64,000 nt of DNA from Torymus aiolomorphi (taxonomy: Eukaryota > Arthropoda > Insecta > Hymenoptera > Torymidae): positions 22,738,257-22,802,256 of the forward strand of contig CM070873.1 in assembly GCA_036365515.1 (NCBI GenBank). Direction: 5' to 3'. How positions within the stretch are numbered: position 1 is the stretch's first letter; each line of letters opens with the position of its first letter. Below the pieces are notes generated by a model that had not been told where the DNA came from, did not search any database, and was given only the letters and a program-made list of their open reading frames with translations. The translations under genes and the position numbers were made by a program. Positions 26,623-38,036 of this stretch are shown one piece after another.

Positions 26623-26659
26623 ATATTACTTCATAAACTATTCGCATGAAGAATAGCAT

Positions 26660-27010
26660 ACTACATTGAATTATATAGTATAAACGAATTCCTTGATTCA
26701 AATTCTAGAAGATTCATGTACAGTAAGAAGGTTATTCGCAGGAAAAGAATATCTTTTACATCATTATGTTGTATAAACAAATTCTCACTTGTTGATTCAT
26801 ATTCTAGAAAATTCGCGTAAACTGAGAAAGGAATTCACAGGAAAAAGATATCTTTTTACATTATGTGAATTATATAGTATAAACAATAAACAATTTCATG
26901 CTTATTGATTCATATTTTCTAGAAAATTGATATAAACATTAAGGTAGTGAATCGTATAAATAGGATATCATATTACATCTCCACAGAATACCATATTGCA
27001 TCATGTGAAT
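26660..27010. repeat. ~115-bp tandem repeat, three diverged copies
   Basis: Each unit has TTATATAGTATAAAC, TTGATTCATATTCTAGAA, TTCACAGGAAAAAGATATC and TTTTACATCATGTG in the same order. Copies begin near 26668, 26765 and 26875. Confidence 0.7.
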
Positions 27011-27108
27011 TTATTCTTGATAATATAAAGAAAGGGTGTTAAATTTTAGAATTTAGAATCGTCATTTCAAGATCTATAAAAGACGTGTACAAAACATTTT
27101 TCCTTCAT

Positions 27109-27209
27109 TTGTGTGTGTGTGCATGTGTGTGTTCGTGTGTGTATGCATGTGTGTGTTCGTGCGTGCGTGCGTGCGTGCGTGCGTGCGTGTGTGTGTGTGT
27201 GTGTGTGTG
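27109..27209. repeat. Compound GT / GTGC microsatellite
   Basis: GT tracts around an eight-fold GTGC core (about 27159-27188). Alternating purine-pyrimidine, so Z-DNA-prone. Confidence 0.9.
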
Positions 27210-27436
27210 AACTTTTACTCGTAACAATACATTCATAAAGGAATTGGAAGTTTTGTCGTTTCGTAATCATGTACGAATCTTTCCTGGACTCTTAGGAGTA
27301 TCGAAATAATATATCAATAGCTACAAGTCATATTTATTTATTATTTATTAATTTCTTATAACAGTAAAAAACATTGTTATTATTTTACAAAATATTTGAT
27401 AATCTATAATCTGATCATGTACTTACAGCCCAATAT

Positions 27437-27480
27437 TAAAAACCGCTGCCAATTCATTGGCATGTAGCTTCCTCCAAATT
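27437..27480. repeat. Solo copy of the GCCAATTCATTGGC motif
   Basis: AACCGCTGCCAATTCATTGG followed by GCTTCCTCCAAATT, the inner terminal word of the 14.47-15.38 kb element, here alone and in reverse orientation. Confidence 0.6.
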
Positions 27481-27539
27481 AATATATCATTCCTATATGT
27501 ATAGTATATATTTTAAATATAAAATACGTTTATTCATTA

Positions 27540-28135
27540 TACTTTTTTTCAATGATTTAGTAATTCATTAATATTTAAAAATTGAATATTTTATTCTTAT
27601 TATTGAAATTATTTGTATTTGACACTTATTTTATTTAACAAAAAATAAATATTTATAATATAAAATTAAAAGATTGCTATCTACCCTGAGATCAACTTAC
27701 TCACATTTTCAAAATCATGTATAATAACTCCATTTGTTACATTTTAAATATATTATTATTCAATAATTGTGTATCTTTATTATAAATAATTGTGTACATA
27801 TTATAAAAATTGAAATTGTTTTGATTTTTTTAATGGTCCGTTATAATTTTCGTCATCCTCTTCTTTTATTTGAAGATTTTATCGTTTCTTACACCATCTT
27901 AATAAAAAAAAAGCAAATAAAATATTATGTAAACACAAATATCAGTGGCAGCTAATAAAAACATTTACATAACTTTGTGAAGGCAAAATGAGTGTATATA
28001 TAATTACATTTCCGTGAACCATAAACATTTAAACTTTAAAATATTTATCTCAAAATTGAGGGAGGGTAATTCTTACTATATTCACTTCTTAAATCGCGAT
28101 TATTCGAAAAATTAGTTCAAACTCAAATATAATTT
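27540..28135. repeat. Segmental duplication, left copy
   Basis: Shares long, diverged stretches in the same order with 29455-29905 (for example AACACAAATATCAGTGGCAG, CTCAAAATTGAG and CGCGATTATTCGAAAAATTA). The two copies bracket the transposon-like element 28185-29368. Confidence 0.7.
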
Positions 28136-28184
28136 AAGGTAGTTCACAGAGAAATTGATTTTCTTTAAATTTTATTAAAAATTA

Positions 28185-29368
28185 GGGTAAGTGTGCCAGT
28201 TACTGTGCCCGCTTCAGTTACTGTGCCCTTAAATCATTTTCATTTATAGTAGAGTATAATCATATTTAATCATAAATATCTAAATTTTTGTATACTGTTC
28301 AATTCATGTTTTTTATTGTTAAACCTACAATATGACTTAATTATTCTTATAATATATTTCAAATAATTTATTAAATTTCTCATCGCGATTTCTATGATTT
28401 TCTTATCGAAACGCTTAAGAATATGCCTATACAAAAGTGATTGAAAAACTATAAAAATAACATTTTTCAGAATAAAAAAATACACTTAATGTTTATAAAA
28501 CCCATCTAGTTAACAAAAGAACAATAAAAAAGTAGTTTTGATTAATATTATTGTTTAATTTAATATAATCCAGTAACTAAAACGAATTTTCGGCATGTTT
28601 CTATTACTGTGCACAGTAACTGGACAAGTTTTCATGGATGTATTTAGTTACTGTGCCCCCTCGCGGTAGGCTACGCTAACCTTACTTTCTCATGCTTCGT
28701 CGCCTGTGCAAGTCAACTTCGACGTTCGCTGCTTACCCACAGAGCAAATAACACAGTTTTTAATATATTTAAAAATAATATATTTTATTCTTATCTTTAT
28801 TTTATTTTCTTTTATAATAAGTAAGTACTTCTATACGTAGTAAATCATAGCAATGGGAGAGAAATGGATGATTTCCAGCAGGGAGTCTACTAAATATAAT
28901 TAAAAAAAAAAAAACAAATTTCATGTTTAAATATATTTTATATAGTTTATGCAGATGCAGATGAGTGAGAAAAAAAGACAGGATTAAATACAGTGTTTAG
29001 AATCTAAGGCACAGTAATTAAAACACTGTACACTGACACACAGTAATTAAAACAATGTACACTAACTGACACACAGTAATTAAAACAATGTACACTAAGT
29101 GACACACAGTAATTAAAACAATGTACACTAACTGACACACAGTAACTAAATTAATGATACAGTAACTGATGCAAAGGCTTATGCTGTTATTTTATTAATT
29201 ATTTAATATTCCTTACATAATATTGTATTAAAAAGGTGCTTATTCTGCTCGCAGAATATATAATTATCATATAAAGGTTTTAAGATGATTAAAAATTGAA
29301 AAAAAATAGTAATTGATTAAATACTATGGACATCGCCTTAAGGGGCACAGTAACTGGCACACTTACCC
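28185..29368. mobile_element. TA-flanked element built on the word CAGTTACTGTGCC
   Basis: Termini GGGTAAGTGTGCCAGTTACTG and exact complement, flanked by TA (28183-28184, 29369-29370), 1184 bp. The word CAGTTACTGTG or its complement recurs at both ends and internally (about 28215, 28612, 28645), and as a ~33-bp tandem array of ACACAGTAATTAAAACAATG at 29010-29150. No transposase ORF. Repeated subterminal words are usual transposase-binding arrays in DNA transposons (general knowledge). Superfamily unknown. Confidence 0.65.
29010..29155. repeat. 33-bp tandem repeat (CAGTAATTAAAACAATGTAC)
   Basis: Four full copies plus a degenerate one, each containing the element's CAGTAA word. Confidence 0.85.
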
Positions 29369-29454
29369 TAGTGTGCACCCGACAGAAGTTGATTCTTTCC
29401 GAACGTGCCTAGTCAATTTTAAAATCCTGCAATCTCATTGGACTATTTCAATTT

Positions 29455-29905
29455 ACTTTTTCAATGATTTAATAATTTATTAATGTTTGTAAATTCCATA
29501 TTTTTTCTTATTATTTAAATTTTTTGTTATTTCACACTTATTTTTTTCAATTTGTTTAAGGCTCAAATAATTATTTTTAATATTATAAAATAAAATAAAA
29601 AATATTAATGATTTTGACGTGTTCAGCCGATAAAACAGGATTAATGATAAAGTATGAGTATTACACCATCTTCATAGAAACAAAAGCAAATAAAATATTA
29701 TGTAAACACAAATATCAGTGGCAGCTAATAAAAACATTTACATAAATTTCTAAAGGCAAAATGAGTGTATATAAAATTATATACCCATGAACCATAACCG
29801 TTTCAACTTTAAAATTTTTATCTCAAAATTGAGAGAGGGTAATTCTTACTATAATCACTTCAAATCGCGATTATTCGAAAAATTAGTTCAAACTCAAAAT
29901 AATTG
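29455..29905. repeat. Segmental duplication, right copy
   Basis: Partner of 27540-28135. It lacks some of the left copy's intervening bases. Confidence 0.7.
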
Positions 29906-30650
29906 GCCAGCGTATCTGACTAATTTCATGTTTTTGCAGAGCTCGCTGTAAATTAACCCCAATAAAAAACAAAATCAAGTAAACAACACGCGCGCGTATC
30001 GCGCGTCATTTCCATTTTCTAATAACATATATGTGCAAATCCGCGGACTACAGACAACAACTGGGGTACAAAAACGGAAAAAAATTTTTTTGAGGGCACA
30101 CCTACCGCATAAGATTTTTTCGGTTTTTTGTGGGTCCCCCAACATGAAAATACTCGTGTACACTCATTATCCGTTGCCAAGCTTTTTTGCCGACGAAATC
30201 AAATTTTCTTATGAAAATTTAACATGTGAAAAATGGACGAAAAGTAGTCATTGATGATTAACCAATAGCAAACTATTGAAGAGGCCAAACCAAATTCCAC
30301 AAAAAAGCGATTAAAGTTGAAGAATAGAGCTTTAATTTGAGATGAGAATCGTTAAAATCGGTCGATTCTGTGCAAAGCTATGTGAAGTATAACTTTTTTT
30401 CGTAAAGCTGATGCTTTTCAATAAAAAAATTATCAAAGTATTTATTACACTACATAATGGATAAAAAGTTACAATGGTTTGAAGACAGGGCATAATCGTC
30501 ATTTCATTACTGCAAATTATACAACGTTGTATGCTTCATATAAAAATACCCAAAATAGAAAACAACATTCTAAAAAGAAAAAAAAATTAAAAAATAATAC
30601 AAAAAATAAAAAAAAACAAAAAACAAAAAAAAACACAAAAAAACGGTTCT
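29906..30650. repeat. Half copy of the 32.67-33.49 kb palindrome and an A-rich tract
   Basis: 30190-30395 matches one arm of the later palindrome (TTCTTATGAAAATTTAACATG, ATCGGTCGATTCTGTGCAAA). 30570-30645 is an A-rich simple tract. Confidence 0.55.
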
Positions 30651-30800
30651 CTGTTATTGTCTACCTCCTCGTGGTGAGAACTGGGCAACGCTGTATCATA
30701 TTATATACGTATAGTGGTAAAGTGACGATTACACTGTTATCAAACCGAAAAATACTTTGATAATTTTTTTATTGAAAAGCATTAGCTTTACGAAAAAAAG
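30393..30800. repeat. Inverted repeat pair, ~50-bp arms
   Basis: 30393-30442 (TTTTTCGTAAAGCTGATGC, TTATCAAAGTATTT) and 30750-30800 are complements with one mismatch. Probably the ends of a ~400-bp MITE. Confidence 0.6.
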
Positions 30801-32667
30801 TTATAGAACAAAAAGTGCTCAGAATCACCTAAAGAATATTTATAAATTTTTCCAGAAGTTTTTGAGTGAATTTGAAATTTTTCAAAATGGCCTATTTTTG
30901 AAAAATTCTAAAATGGCTCAAACATTTTTGAAAAAATTCACACATGTTTTTTGGATGATTCCAAACATTTTTTGTTCTATAACTTTTTTTTGTAAGGTTC
31001 AAAGCTGTCAAGAAAAAAAATCATGAAGTTTAAGGTCATGCTGTTTCACAAAAACCGCCATTTTGGAAAAACTAAGGGGGAAAAAAGTTCCCAACCAGGG
31101 TTTTGAAAACCTCAGACATCGAGGACGCGATTTCTGGCAATAATTTGCTTATTTGAATACATCAACGTTAGTAAAAATTGATAAAAAAAGAAAACGTTAA
31201 AAATTCGTGACTTTTTTTTTTAAAATGCAGAAAAAAAATAATGATTTTGATTTTTTTTACAAAATAAGTGCCAGATTCTGAAAGAGCATCTCCGAAAACC
31301 CCTTATATAGGATTTTGAACAAAAATGAATTTGTTTTTCTAACAGCACAGTGGGCTCGAAGTTTCATGTCCAAATTTAGCGTTTTGCGCATTAATGGGTT
31401 AGTGTGGGTTTAAGAAACTCTTCAGTTTTGTCGCATAATAACAGACTATTTAAGCTGTCTCAGAGATTCCGGGCAGGTTTATATTGATAATAAAAGTAAT
31501 AATCTACGCGAAACAATTTTTGTATAGAAAAATATTAATATTTAAGAAAGTTATAAGTAATATAAAAACAAGTATTTTGTACGCATTTGTATGCCCTAGC
31601 AGACAACAAAGTACATTTTTGTGTGCCCCGTATTAATGTGGGTGTACACGTTTGTGTGCCCCACATTAGTGTGTCTTGATAATATTATCATTGCCAACAA
31701 AATTATTTTGTTAACTGTAGTACATTTATAATCAATTTCGAACCCTTATTTACATTGAATGTTAATTAATTCCAATACGGTAAAAACTGCTGAAGGTCGT
31801 CAATGCGATATGAAACAATGTTTGTGCGCAGACAACCTAACCTAACTTTTCTGTTCAAGCGCCGATATGAGCATGCTCGTATTGTATTTGTGCACACACA
31901 AATCTGGACAAGTCGTTTTTCACTGCCCTATTAGTAGACACCATTAATTAAATATTCAAATCAATTGAAAACCTTTATATTAAGGTTTATTATATAACAT
32001 AATATTATTTTATGATGTAATCAATTGTATCCCACATTAAAATCTTTCCGTAAAATTATTTAATGTTACTTTTAAAAATATCATTTCTTAGCAAGTTTGG
32101 GCAAGGAAACACCGTGACATACCGCAAACCGTGAAACATATTTTTGGAAGTTCTTTTTTAATGTTATAATAAATGAAAACAAATTAAGTAATTAATTCTA
32201 TTTAAACTTAATTAACTATACTTTATGAAAAAAAATATTAAAGTGTTATTTTTTTACTCGTTCATTTCTAGGATATGTTTTAATAATAGGGAACACAAAT
32301 ATGGACAGGCACACTAATACGGACCGCTACCATAGATAGTAGGCTTTCTTATCTCTCCCAATGAAATTGGGACATTTAATTCTATCTTTTGAAAAATACT
32401 CAGACATAGTGGTTGTTTTAATATAACATATAATAAATTTCAAAAAACTGTGTATTGTATTAAAAAATACTACAGTTATATATAGCTAAAACCATACTGT
32501 TATTGGCAAGTGTTAAGCTCAACGTTCGCCATCTAGCGTACAAATGTTTAAGTACATATTAAGCATACAAGCACGCACATATGATTCTGTATACCGCCTA
32601 TAACGTATACTACCTACGCGTGTGAGTGTGTGTGTGCGCGCGCGCGCGTGTGTATGTATTATTTTAT
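30801..32667. other. Repeat-like AT-rich DNA, no gene
   Basis: 30830-31400 resembles generic insect repeats (AAAATGGC words). 31590-31690 and 32290-32330 contain GTGTGCCCCACATTAGTGTG and GGCACACTAATACGGACC, possibly a further word-rich element like 28185-29368. 32618-32655 is a GT/GC alternating tract. Nothing coding. Confidence 0.35.
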
Positions 32668-33485
32668 GTATATGTCAAATTCTACAGAAAATTAGTGGAT
32701 GAAAAATCGTAAAAATTCAAAGTTGAAGCACACCTCCAACAACTGATTTTTCCTATTCTGTAGCAAAAATAATGCATGAAAAGTGTGTCGAACCAAGGAA
32801 ATCGGCATAGTGTTTTTCAGGAAGCTACATTTAAGTTTTCTTATGGAAATTTAACATGGGAAAAATGGACGAAAAGTGGTCATCGATGATTAAGCAATAG
32901 TAAGCTATTGAATCAGCAAAAATAAAATTTCACAAAAAAGCGATTAGAGTAGAAGAAAAGAGCTTTAATTTGATACTAGAATCGTTAAAATCGATCGATT
33001 CTGTGCAAAGCTATCGGAATTTGAAAATTGCAAAAAATGACCAAAAATGAGCGACTTTTTCCAAACCCACCCACGTAATTCTTAAAATTTTCGTCATTTC
33101 TCGTCATTTTTCGCAATTTTCAAATTCACGTAGCTTTGCACAGAATCGACCGATTTTAACGATTCTAGTATCAAATTAAATCTCTTTTCTTCTACTTTAA
33201 TCGTTTTTTTGTGAAATTTGTTTTTGCCGATTCAATAGCTTGCTATTGATTAATCATCAATGACCACTTTTCGTCCATTTTTCCCCATGTTAAATTTCCA
33301 TAAGAAAACTTAAATGTAGCTTCCTGAAAAACACTATGCCGATTTCTTTGGTTCGACATGCTTTTCCTGCATTATTTTTGCTACAGAATAGGAAAAATCA
33401 GTTGTTAAAGGTGTGCTTCAACTTTGAATTTTTACGATTCTTCGTCTACAGTTATGGGTAATTTTCTGTAGAATTCGACATATAC
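32668..33485. mobile_element. 818-bp near-perfect palindrome
   Basis: Arms of about 400 bp from GTATATGTCAAATTCTACAG (32668) to its complement (ending 33485), with a spacer of about 25 bp near 33070. It contains ATCGATCGATTCTGTGCAAA and TTCGTCCATTTTT on both arms. A foldback or MITE-like element; target duplication not clear. A half copy lies at 30.19-30.40 kb. Confidence 0.75.
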
Positions 33486-33740
33486 AAATGTCCGTTTATA
33501 TTGAATTAATAAAATTTTATTATATTTTATTTTATTTTTTTTCTCATTTACTATCAACTGATAAGAATTTTTCCATCGGTCTTACATTCTTACAAATTAA
33601 ATTAAAATAATTAATATTTATGGCAGTCAGATTGTCCTTGTTTATAATCACCCCCGCAGAATCTGAAATAAAAACTTAATTAAAACCTGGAAAAAACTTT
33701 GTTAGCAAAGGACGATCTGACTGCCTTCCACCACCAAATT

Positions 33741-33780
33741 GCCCAACGTTTCGAGCCCGCTCCGGCTCCTCCTCAGGGAC
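33741..33780 (-). ncRNA. Hammerhead-like core in Penelope 3' region
   Basis: Minus strand: GTCC, then CTGAGGA (core CUGANGA), an extra G, stem GAGCC/GGCTC, GAAACGTT, then GGGC. Stem I GTCC/GGGC pairs (one G-U). Helix III is the loopless palindrome ACGT. Confidence 0.55.
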
Positions 33781-33884
33781 TGAAATGAAACCCGCGATAC
33801 ACTTCCTTATATACCCCCATACCCTCTTCTTTTCTCTTACCCCCACCACCATCCACTTTCCCCTCTCCAACTTTCCATTCTCAC

Positions 33885-34918
33885 TTAAATTAATAAAGGA
33901 TGATAAATGTTATCTAATTTACTTGACTCTACCATTAAATTTACATTATTCCGATTCCTTAGAATGTGAATACTTTCAAGGCTTTCTCTCTTATATTTAT
34001 TCTTAATCCTTTGTTCCAAAATATCCACACTCCCAAAATCGAAAGAATGCAAACTATTTAAACAATGTTCTTTCAAACCCGATGTAAAATTTGTACTACA
34101 TAAACTATATTGATGTTCATATATTCTCTTCTTCAAATATCTATCCGATTAACCAATACAACATCCATTACAATCCCTACAATTAATTTTATAAACTACT
34201 CCCGATTTTAAACCTTTATCATCCTTGTCTTTACAATTACTAAATAACCTTTCTAAATTATTATCGTTTCTAAAGAAAACTTGAATATTATGTTTACTAA
34301 AAACCCTTCTAATCCTTTCCGACAAACCTCTAACATATGGTAAACTAAAATATGCGTTCTTTCCATTTCTATTCCTTGTTTGATTATCTGCCCGCTGCTT
34401 CAATCCACCATTATAAATTTCCCACACTCTCTCATCAATCATTTAAATTCTTTTTCCTAAAATCTTTATGTGACAATTTAATCGCTCTGTCAATGACACC
34501 TTTGATCGCACCTGTCTTGTTTCCGAATTGGTGGTGAGAATCAAAATTTAAAAATCTACCTGACCATGTAGGTTTTCTATACCAATCTAATTTCACTCTA
34601 TTATTATTAACTCTAATGACTCTAATATCTAAACAACTCAATTGATTATCTGACTCGACCTCTTTTGTGAATTTAATTCTATCATGGATATAATTAAACA
34701 CATCCACCATATCATCCACAAAACATTCAGGTACAACTGCAAAAATGTCATCAACATATCTTTTAAAAATAATTGGCTGAAAAACCAACTTAGACAAAGC
34801 AACACTTTCCAATTGTTCCATTACTAAATTCGCTATAACAGATGACAAAGGTGATCCCATTGGACAATCATATCTTTGCTCATATAAACTATTATCAAAA
34901 GAAAATTTTCAAATCATA
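33885..34918 (-). pseudogene. Penelope-like RT and GIY-YIG endonuclease, broken
   Basis: First frame (34918-34435): the RT motif CPMGSPLSSVIANLVMEQLE, then the catalytic FKRYVDDIFAVVP (Asp-Asp pair) and the downstream LSCLDIRV and WYRKPTWSGRFLNF blocks, all typical of Penelope-like RTs. A frameshift near 34440 leads to a second frame with AYFSLPYVRGLSERIRRVF and the GIY-YIG core SGVVYKINCRDCNGCCIG. There an in-frame TAA (34149) falls where the family has a Gln, after which the same frame continues (RYLKKRIYEHQ, LKEHCLNSLHSFDF, KRESLESIHI) to its natural end at 33885. One frameshift plus one nonsense codon plus 5' loss: not functional. Confidence 0.85.
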
Positions 34919-35047
34919 GTTTCTCAATAACGACTTAATGTATCAGTTTGAAATTTCTAGACTATTTTGTATGCGATATAGGCAATACCTATGTAAAATT
35001 TCATCCAGATTATACGGTTAGTTTTAGTACTAAATTCGCTATAACAG
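34919..35047. repeat. Satellite fragment next to the Penelope break
   Basis: Matches the 15.66-16.50 kb family in inverse orientation (TTTTGTATGCGATATAGGCA), so the element probably inserted into such a repeat. Confidence 0.5.
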
Positions 35048-35125
35048 GTGACTGCCATCAATATTAATTATTTTAATTTAATTTATAAGACTGTAAGACC
35101 GATGGAAAAATTCTCATCAGCTGGT

Positions 35126-36692
35126 ATTGGATATTTTATTAATAATTATGAAAAGCAAATGCTACTGCAGCTACATGAGCTACGGATTTTACTACTTCTA
35201 TACAAACAGTGAAAACAGACAAGAAAGTAAAGAAAAATATAAGATAGAAGAAAAAGGACTTCTAAAACGCGAAAGCCTCGTAGTAGCCGTCGTCACAATA
35301 ATAGTCGTTGTCGTCTACGAGCTTTCGTTACAGCTTGCAGCACTTGATGATCAGAATCGTCTTGGTCAGCTTGCACGTCTGGTCCCCGAATTTATATTTT
35401 TTGTAATAATTTTATAAAGGATCTTCATAGAAGAATTTTTGTATAAGAATGTTAATTATATAGGAATTAAAAATTAATAAAAGGAATCAACATATTAAGT
35501 TTGAGGAAGCCACGTGCCAATGAATTGGACGCGGTGTTAAAAAATATTACACGGAAAAAAATGTTTTTGTAAACTTTATTTTACGAATATGTCCCAGCGT
35601 TACTGTGGAAAGTAGTATATTATCTTAAACTGTGTAACTAATGATTTTTGGTACTCGAAGGTCTTAAGTATAAGTGGAAGATCAAAACTCGTAAACAATT
35701 CATAATAATAAAAACGAATCATTCAAGAATAATTAACTCAAACAGATTTGCAATATATCACGTTCCAACTAATTATTCCATCAATATCCCCTACTTGACC
35801 CTGAAGACCCTAACGGACAACCTTACTGCCACCACAGATATAAAAATCCTTATCAAATCCAACACTCGACATCTCCATCCACGTCGAAAGGATTCCTCCC
35901 CGTAGCGATATAACTCTCACCGCGAGGCCGTGTCACTCGGCAATGATAATTAGTCGGCGAATGGTGGAAGGCGCGCGCATTGTTCGCCGTGAGAACTCGT
36001 CGCGCGGCTAATGCGCGATGCGTGTCGCATACTTATAGGCACAATATATACAGGCTTTTCGATCGGCATATACAGTGGAATAAGAAAGAAGCTGGAAGTG
36101 GAATGTTGCGCGGAAGCGCTGGGAAGCAGGAAGCGCGAGATCGGTTATTGATGTAGGTTTCTTATGCTGTATGGCACTTGAATAATTTGTTTGATGTGAA
36201 TTTCACGTTTAGTGGATATTATGATTAAAATGTTTTGAAGGAATTTATTATGAGTTTGTTTCTATGATTAGTGTACAAAGAGGGTGATATTTTCTATACT
36301 CTTAGAAAAACGATGGCCGGATGTTGTGAAGCATTTAAAGATTGACTTTGATTGGTCTGTAAGGAATAGGCGTGAAAGTTTGCTACTTCCGCTATATTTG
36401 AATTTTTGAAATTGAAGTTTTATTCTTAACTATTTAAAACTAAACAATTCAATCAAATTAGAATAAAAAATTGAATTTTTACATACTTTGAAAAATTATC
36501 TGATTATCCTATCATTTAAACTAATTACAATGAAATCGTAATGAAATATTATATATTCATAATCTCAAAAAAAAAAAAAAAAAAAAAAATAGTACGCGCG
36601 CAGCGCGTTTGGATTTTGCTGGTGACATACAAATTTCATGTATAAGTACGTATGGACCAAAATTTTAAAAGATTTGTCCGTTTTTGTTCCAG
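35126..36692. other. Intergenic or intronic, GC island at 35.9-36.15 kb
   Basis: Contains a solo GCCAATGAATTGG motif (35494-35535), a CpG-rich island (35900-36150) and a 22-nt A run (36569-36590). The ORFs at 35127-35417 and 35648-35905 show no domain. Confidence 0.35.
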
Positions 36693-36761
36693 TTACGGCG
36701 AATCATCCTCCTCAAAGACCATGGATACCGCTGACAAGGCCGAACAGATCGAGACCAACGT
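36693..36761 (+). CDS. Putative internal (cassette-compatible) coding exon
   Basis: 69 nt bounded by a strong acceptor (CCGTTTTTGTTCCAG) and a consensus donor (GTAAGT). It enters with one leftover base and leaves with two, so its length is a multiple of three and skipping it would keep frame. It encodes YGESSSSKTMDTADKAEQI then ETN(V), with GC-rich third positions unlike the AT-rich surroundings. No neighbouring exon is visible within several kb, so it would belong to a long-intron plus-strand gene extending beyond the window. I do not recognise the protein. Serine/acidic-rich, likely a flexible cytoplasmic linker (inference). Confidence 0.5.
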
Positions 36762-37356
36762 GTAAGTAGCAATGGCTTGACAAAGTTTCTCGTAAAACAT
36801 TTTGGCTTTACAAATATTAATAGTTGAAGCTAGGTAAATTATAAGATAAAATGTTGCGAAAAATATGTTGGGGTTGTCAGTTATATATTTCATAATACAT
36901 AAAATTTAATTATAATTATACAACTATATTATTTTTAAGATAGGTATTATTAGAATTTATGATAGATATGGAGGCGAGAATTTCTAGACTAGCCGTTTAG
37001 TAGCTTCATCAGAGATACATCCTGAAAGCGATTATGTCGTGTTATCATTGAATATGTATGTAGGAGATATACACAACAGTAATTGTGTGGGTCATAATGA
37101 GAATGGCGTAAGTCACATATTTATCGTTTTGAGATATTCAATGTCAAAGTTTCAATAGTCAATACATTACTGTTACGTGTTATTTTTTTGGATTATTTAT
37201 AATTTAAAAAAAAAGATCAATAGCGGCCCTGTTTTAGAGCGTTAGTGATAGTTTCAGTTGTTAGAAATCCAAATGTATCATATCTCAATTTTTGTTGCAA
37301 AAGTGATTTACGCCACTCTCGTTCTGACCCACACAATTAGTTTTCCATTTAATTCT
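36762..37356. other. AT-rich intron-like DNA
   Basis: No feature supported. Confidence 0.4.
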
Positions 37357-37364
37357 CCTTTGTT

Positions 37365-37737
37365 ATTGGCCGAAGTTTGCAAGGTTGGAGTACAGCAACA
37401 AAATAAAAAAAAGGTTCTACGTCAAGGTTATATTAATTACTATTAATTTTGTAGGTACCCTAGTAGAAAACAAACCAACTTTGCTGGTTAGCTTGTTAAT
37501 GAAAGGGAAAAAAGTATCTATAATACAATATTTTCACATGTACATGTATATTTTAATTTAAAAATTGACAAACAGTTTATCAACCGTTTATTAACATTTC
37601 TACCAGGGTAGATTTAGTGTTTTATATCGTACAATAACTATAATAAAGTTTTAGATAAAATTTTTATTGTTTTATAAATTTACTTAATTGTAAAAAATTG
37701 TTTCGTTGCATTCCAGTAATGCAAACTTCAGAGCTAT
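37365..37737. mobile_element. MITE family A, copy 2, carrying a nested insertion
   Basis: Diverged ends ATTGGCCGAAGTTTGCA ... TGCAAACTTCAGAGCTAT; 8-bp duplications CCTTTGTT / CGTTTGTT (37357-37364, 37738-37745, one mismatch). A second MITE (37458-37608) sits in the middle. Confidence 0.7.
37458..37608. mobile_element. Nested 151-bp MITE with TA flanks
   Basis: Ends CCCTAGTAGAAA / TTTCTACCAGGG between TA dinucleotides (37456-37457, 37609-37610), inverted with one mismatch. Inserted into a family A MITE, hence younger than it. Confidence 0.55.
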
Positions 37738-38036
37738 CGTTTGTTCATATGTTGATTTCTAGTTATTCTGAAAACAAAATCGGAACAGTTACAAAAAACT
37801 TTCAATCTACTTTTTCACCATGAAATGTGAGCAAATGGGCTAGAAAAGTGTATTGCCGATGAGTGGGAACTGATATAATATTTTTGCCATTTCCGATTAA
37901 AGAGAGTAGCAATAAAGTAATTATCGATCAAAATACAATAATATAACTTACAACTTTTCACATAAAATTATCGATAACGTGCACTTATCACATCCATATG
38001 TCAGTACCTAATATTCAACGTTATAATGTAAAATAC

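Larger units (their letters stand above)
33620..34918 (-). mobile_element. Penelope-like element (RT + GIY-YIG), 5' truncated
   Basis: Minus-strand element: RT C-terminal half, linker, GIY-YIG endonuclease, then a 3' region (33884-33620) with a hammerhead-like core and an inverted pair GGCAGTCAGATTGTCC / complement (about 33622-33640, 33706-33724). An ~80-bp inverted repeat flanks the whole (about 33550-33630 and 35048-35125), and a 20-bp RT scrap (ACTAAATTCGCTATAACAGG) lies beyond the 5' break at 35028. Confidence 0.85.
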
